A DNA stretch of 12,702 nt from an uncultured Opitutaceae bacterium. GTDB taxonomy: Bacteria > Verrucomicrobiota > Verrucomicrobiia > Opitutales > Opitutaceae. The notes under the pieces were generated by a model, which was not told the DNA's origin, searched no databases, and worked only from the letters and a program-made list of their open reading frames with translations. The position numbers were made by a program, and so were the translations under genes. Below are positions 9,177 through 12,702 of the stretch, piece by piece (the first letter of the stretch is position 1; each line of letters opens with the position of its first letter). The stretch covers positions 1 through 12,702 of the forward strand of contig CAKZMS010000079.1 in the NCBI GenBank assembly GCA_937128785.1. Direction: 5' to 3'.

Positions 9177-9205
9177 TTGGCACACATGCCGCTAGACTGG
9201 ACGGC

Positions 9206-10693
9206 ATGTCCGCCTACGCCTTTTGGGCCAGTTGCTTCCTTTTACTCTACCTGCTTTGGCTGCTTGGACTCACCGTTAAATCCTGGCGGGAAAAGGTCGG
9301 AAACCTGAATGACTACTTCCTCGCCGGTCGCTCGGTGGGGCTGATCCCGTCAATTCTCACCTTCTGGGCGACCTATTTCAGCGCCGCGGCACTCATCGGG
9401 GCGGCCGGCTACTACTACATCCACGGAATCGGAAATTTCTATTTCGCGTCGATCGGTTACTTCATCCTCGCGGGCGTTACCGGCACCGTGGGCGTGCGAC
9501 TCTGGAAGCTCTCGAGAAAATACCCGGAGCTGAGGTCCCCGATTCAATTGTATCTACGGGACTACCACTCCCCTGCCCTCGAGGTCTTCTATGTTGTCAT
9601 CACCCTCCTCTGCCTCGTCCCCTACATGGCCGCGCAGATCACGGGTTTTGCGTGGTTGATCGAAAGTGCACTCGGACTGCCCTACATCTTAACGGCCGGT
9701 GGCGCCTTGCTCGTCATCTTCCTCTACGCCGAATCGGGCGGACTAAAAAATATCGTCAGCACCGACGTCGTGCAATCGCTCATGACCATTGTCGGCTGCA
9801 TTGGTGTCGTAATCGCTTTCCTGTGGGTTTTCTGGGACTTCGATATCGGACAATTCTTCGCTGACGTGGAGGCGACCAAAACGCCTTCGCTGTTGGCTAT
9901 CCCGGGGCCTCAGGGATTCTACACGCCCATCATCATTTTCAGTCTCGCCGTGTTGATTTCTTTGGGAGCAGTCCCGATGGCGCACAACGCCCAGCGCTAC
10001 ATGATCGTGAAAGATGTCCGCTACCTCAAACTGCTCATGTGGCTGTTTCCGGTCCTCGGAGTTTTTGTCACCGTAATCGCCGCGGTGCTGGGTTTGGGCG
10101 GAGCGGTTCATTTCCCCGGCCTGGAAAGCGGCGACCAGGTAATCGGCCGGGTGACCGCGAGCGTTCCCGCCATCATCGGTGCCCTCGCCACCGTCGGGAT
10201 TATCGCTTCAACGATGTCCACGGCAGACTCTATTCTACTGAGCGTGGGCTTCATCGTCAGCGAACAGTGTTATCGCCGATCCGAATCAACGCCGACCCAA
10301 AGCGTCCGACGGCTCAACCGATGGTGCACCCTGGCGGTAGCCTTCTTTGCGTTCTTCGCCAGCATCAAGCCGGGGTTGGTCACCGAGTTCGCCTTCAACG
10401 CATTCGGCGGGATGCTGCAACTCGCACCGGTCATGATCGCCGGTATCTACGAGTGCCACGTCGACCGGCGATGGGCTTTTGCCAGCGCAATCAGCGGGCT
10501 CGGGGTCGTCATCATCGGCAATACCCCGATCTACGGCTTGTTGGTATTCTCCCAAGTGCCGCCCTACTTTGTCGGCTTCCTGGTCGCGTCAGCCGTAATG
10601 GGAGTCGCGATTCTCCTGCGACGCACCCTATTGACTGACGCCCCCTCCACCTCACAGCGGACGCCATCCGGAACATCAAAGAAACCGGAATGA
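9206..10693 (+). CDS. Sodium/solute symporter (SSS family)
   Basis: An inner-membrane transporter of 495 residues with about 13 hydrophobic segments, driving uptake of a small solute with the sodium gradient. Family marks are NDYFLAGRSVG (35-45) after the first segment, ATYFSAAALIGAAG (55-68) in the unwound helix region, a loop with AHNAQRYMIVKD (259-270), and GIIASTMSTADSILLS (331-346). The last contains Ser335/Thr336 at the position of the conserved Na2 sodium site. The C-terminal tail (476-495) is polar and probably cytoplasmic. The substrate is not predictable; SSS members carry sugars, amino acids, nucleobase-like compounds and others. It is divergent from the Rieske-ADA pair and convergent with the propeller gene, whose stop codon lies inside this gene (18-bp overlap). 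It could therefore serve either neighbouring module. Confidence 0.93.
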   Translation: MSAYAFWASCFLLLYLLWLLGLTVKSWREKVGNLNDYFLAGRSVGLIPSILTFWATYFSAAALIGAAGYYYIHGIGNFYFASIGYFILAGVTGTVGVRLWKLSRKYPELRSPIQLYLRDYHSPALEVFYVVITLLCLVPYMAAQITGFAWLIESALGLPYILTAGGALLVIFLYAESGGLKNIVSTDVVQSLMTIVGCIGVVIAFLWVFWDFDIGQFFADVEATKTPSLLAIPGPQGFYTPIIIFSLAVLISLGAVPMAHNAQRYMIVKDVRYLKLLMWLFPVLGVFVTVIAAVLGLGGAVHFPGLESGDQVIGRVTASVPAIIGALATVGIIASTMSTADSILLSVGFIVSEQCYRRSESTPTQSVRRLNRWCTLAVAFFAFFASIKPGLVTEFAFNAFGGMLQLAPVMIAGIYECHVDRRWAFASAISGLGVVIIGNTPIYGLLVFSQVPPYFVGFLVASAVMGVAILLRRTLLTDAPSTSQRTPSGTSKKPE

Positions 10694-12106
10694 GAACAAA
10701 TCCGCGTCGGCCATGACGAAGCGAAGTTGAACGACCTGACCCGCCAATGCACCCAGATCCGGATCACCGTTCCAACGGACCAACCGCTCGATTTCGTCGC
10801 CGTAGATTTCGGCACAGTCCTCGGCCGAGCATCCCGGGATCGGTCGACCGCTTTCATCGCGCAACTCGACCCGAATTTGACCCGCCGCCGAGGAGGCAAA
10901 ATTCAGCACCAATTCGTCACCGGAGAATCGCAGCGGCTTGGTGACCAATTCTCCCCCGGCGTAGGGGGCGTGCACCGCCACAAACCCATCCAATCGCAGC
11001 GAGTGCCGCGACAGATGCGCACTCGGCTGGCCGTAGTGCGACATCCGGTAAAAATACATGCGACGACCATCCAGCGAGGGCACCAGACCGAGCGCCGGCG
11101 TATTGTCTCGCGCCGCCCAGTCACGCACCGTCGGACCCGGGCGTACAAATCCTTCCATGAAGGTGCGGTCGTAAACGCTGCCCCCTCGGGAGGTGAGCAT
11201 CACGGCATCGCTGGCAAAGCCACCGCGCTCGGGGTTACCATGCAGCCTCGCCGACAACTCAAACTCCACCCCGGGGCGCTCCGGCAGGAATCGCTTGGCC
11301 AGAGCCACGTAGATGTGAGGTGCTCGAAAGTAAGGCTGCGTGCCGTTGGTGTAGAGATGCTCCATCGGTGTGTCGCCAAACTCCATGCGCACCGGGTCGG
11401 TCCATTCGATCAGATCGGGTGACGTGGTTCGGGAAATCGTGCGCCATCCCTCGAAGCCTTCGCCCGTCCACGTCCGAAAATAGCAGAGGTAAGCCTGTTC
11501 GTGCTCTGACCAGAATACGACATTATGGGAATCAAACATGCCATCGGTGAACAGGTATTCTTCCGGACCCCATCGGCGCCAGTTGATCCCGTCCGCGGAC
11601 GCAAAACCCGCGAGACCATATTCCTCCACCCCCGCGATTGCCTTGAAGCGCTCATCCGCCGGCACTCCCGGGCGGTCGTCGATGAACGGACTGAAGTTCC
11701 GCGAGAAGCGGTCCTCCGTCGCAAGCACGATGTTGTTGTCGCGCGATCCCTGGAACTCAAACAGGCCCAGATTGGGCTTCGTCCAGTTCACCCCGTCCCG
11801 GGATTCGGCATAGGCCGTGACCGCCACTCTACCTTTTTGCGCGGTCGGTAGGCCACGGTAATACATCCGGAAAAGTCCGTTGTCATTGAGCACCGTCGCG
11901 TAGGCGGAAAACGGTCCCTCCCACGGCTTATCGAAACGGACGGCGATGTCTTCTCGTCGCGGCTCCTGCAATCGTAGGGACACCCCGTTCATGGCGGCAA
12001 TCACGTGGGAATCCACGAACAGTTCGCGACGATCACCCAAGTCAATGGGCGCGGCCATCAGACCGCCGACCAAGACCATACCAATGGACAGTAGTTTTGT
12101 TTTCAT
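10676..12106 (-). CDS. Secreted five-bladed beta-propeller protein, glycoside hydrolase-like
   Basis: A 476-residue exported protein. MKTKLLSIGMVLVGGLMAA is a signal peptide with likely cleavage near residues 18-19. The mature part opens with DLGDRRELFVDSHVI and shows repeated blade motifs: FRMYYRGLP, AYAESRDGVNWTKPNLGLFE, GFASADGINWRRWG, ISRTTSPDLIEWTDP. These resemble GH32/GH43-type propellers. A C-terminal beta-sandwich has PLRFSGDELVLNF, RVELRDESGRPIPGCSAEDC and LRFVMADADLFSFRF, a layout I recognise from many planctomycete and verrucomicrobial proteins annotated only as hypothetical or glycosyl hydrolase. No catalytic residues can be assigned with confidence. The frame is open to 12178, but ATG 12106 gives the signal peptide at the true N-terminus. 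It overlaps the upstream Gfo/Idh/MocA stop as ATGA, pointing to translational coupling. Its last 18 bp overlap the end of the symporter on the other strand. Confidence 0.85.
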   Translation of the reverse strand: MKTKLLSIGMVLVGGLMAAPIDLGDRRELFVDSHVIAAMNGVSLRLQEPRREDIAVRFDKPWEGPFSAYATVLNDNGLFRMYYRGLPTAQKGRVAVTAYAESRDGVNWTKPNLGLFEFQGSRDNNIVLATEDRFSRNFSPFIDDRPGVPADERFKAIAGVEEYGLAGFASADGINWRRWGPEEYLFTDGMFDSHNVVFWSEHEQAYLCYFRTWTGEGFEGWRTISRTTSPDLIEWTDPVRMEFGDTPMEHLYTNGTQPYFRAPHIYVALAKRFLPERPGVEFELSARLHGNPERGGFASDAVMLTSRGGSVYDRTFMEGFVRPGPTVRDWAARDNTPALGLVPSLDGRRMYFYRMSHYGQPSAHLSRHSLRLDGFVAVHAPYAGGELVTKPLRFSGDELVLNFASSAAGQIRVELRDESGRPIPGCSAEDCAEIYGDEIERLVRWNGDPDLGALAGQVVQLRFVMADADLFSFRFL

Positions 12107-12702
12107 AGTCTTCCCGTGAGCACTTTGCCGGGCTTGACTGGTTTTCCCGTATCCGCACTCGCCACCACAGCAAAACACAGTTCCAGCGTGCGTAGGTTAT
12201 CGGCCGCACTGATGGACGATTCCCGGCCTTCCTCGATTGCCCGTAAAAACTCCCCCAGCGTGCCCCGGAACCCATCGGGAAACCATTGGCCCTTGAGCGG
12301 CATTTTTGCCGTGCCTTTGGCAGTTGAAAATTCCACTTCGTCGATCTTGTTGACGTCGCCGATGCCGCGCAGCGTTCCCTTCGAACCCACACAACAGAAG
12401 TATTCGCGGGGATCGATCGATTCGTAAGCACTGAAGCCGAGCGTCGCGAGACCATCGCCAAAATTGATCGTAGTGTTGGCGACCATCGGGGACTTCATGT
12501 CCTGCCCCGGCACGCGAACCGCGTTGGCGAAAACCGACCGCGGTTTGCGATCGCCAAATACACAGCGCGTGGCGTCGAGCCAGTGAATCGCGAAGTCGTT
12601 CAGAATGAGATGATGCAGCTTCTCAAACGCGGTGCCGCGCGTCCATGTATGGTCCCAGGCGAGGGAAAAATCCAAAGAGTAAATCTCTCCCAGCAGGCCC
12701 TG
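12103..12702 (-). CDS. Gfo/Idh/MocA family oxidoreductase, C-terminal part (runs off the right edge)
   Basis: The last 199 residues of an NAD(P)-dependent sugar or polyol dehydrogenase. The visible part starts in GLLGEIYSLDFSLAWDH, the strand after the nucleotide-binding domain. It includes LNDFAIHWLDA, where the Asp-x3-His pair is the family's active-site histidine motif. The beta-sheet domain follows (TINFGDGLATLGFSAY, FCCVGSKGTLRGIGD) and the gene ends with NLRTLELCFAVVASADTGKP and GKVLTGRL. The Rossmann fold and EKP motif lie outside the window. The frame is open through to base 12702 without a stop, so the true start is beyond the edge; the TTG at 12675 is internal. The stop TGA (12103-12105) overlaps the ATG of the propeller gene, so the two are almost certainly one transcript. 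The substrate is likely a sugar derivative, but cannot be specified. Confidence 0.92.
   Translation of the reverse strand, partial: QGLLGEIYSLDFSLAWDHTWTRGTAFEKLHHLILNDFAIHWLDATRCVFGDRKPRSVFANAVRVPGQDMKSPMVANTTINFGDGLATLGFSAYESIDPREYFCCVGSKGTLRGIGDVNKIDEVEFSTAKGTAKMPLKGQWFPDGFRGTLGEFLRAIEEGRESSISAADNLRTLELCFAVVASADTGKPVKPGKVLTGRL

Noticed and set aside
9178..9193. Sigma-54-like promoter (TGGCAC, 5 bases, CCGCT) before the symporter
   Set aside because: The -24 part is good and GC fits at -12, but transcription would begin about 3 bases before the ATG, and no sigma-54 activator gene is adjacent. Probably chance.
12103..12675. A complete small protein starting at TTG 12675
   Set aside because: The frame stays open to the window edge and the residues before the TTG (GLLGEIYS) continue the Gfo/Idh/MocA alignment, so this is an internal codon of a truncated gene.

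Overview
The window comes from a GC-rich bacterium. The gene set, the weak Shine-Dalgarno signals and one intergenic repeat type suggest Verrucomicrobiota, most likely near the Opitutales. Three things point that way: a secreted five-bladed propeller protein coupled to a Gfo/Idh/MocA dehydrogenase, a short (type 2) ArgC, and intergenic CACGGAT-type repeats. This placement is an inference from gene content; no rRNA or other phylogenetic marker is present.

Layout. Bases 1-122 hold the 3' end of a plus-strand gene, probably an SGNH/GDSL-type hydrolase. From 135 to 9129 everything is on the minus strand. Read in the direction of transcription, the order is: a Rieske non-haem iron oxygenase and an adenosine-deaminase-family enzyme (17 bp apart); purN, broken by a single-base frameshift; a roughly 180-bp inverted-repeat-bounded intergenic element; argC, a bacterial GPP34/GOLPH3-like protein and prmA (gaps of 27 and 52 bp, probable operon); katG with a good terminator hairpin; and a transglutaminase-like cysteine protease homologue. 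A sodium/solute symporter is divergent from the Rieske gene (9206-10693, plus). It overlaps tail to tail by 18 bp with a secreted beta-propeller protein (minus). That gene overlaps by ATGA with a Gfo/Idh/MocA oxidoreductase running off the right edge.

How the genes may work together. Most of the middle is housekeeping: purine synthesis (purN), arginine synthesis (argC), ribosomal protein L11 methylation (prmA) and peroxide defence (katG). Two accessory modules stand out. The first is Rieske oxygenase + ADA-family deaminase + divergent SSS transporter. It could import, oxidatively dealkylate and deaminate an N-substituted purine or other amino-heterocycle; the ADA-family member has lost the usual DLAGDE substrate loop, so it is probably not a plain adenosine deaminase. 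The second is propeller protein + Gfo/Idh/MocA dehydrogenase, which looks like carbohydrate processing. No tRNA, rRNA, CRISPR array, transposase or phage gene was found. I found no convincing new defence or mobile system; the most testable novelties are the Rieske/ADA/SSS module, the purN frameshift and the GPP34 protein in an argC-prmA operon.
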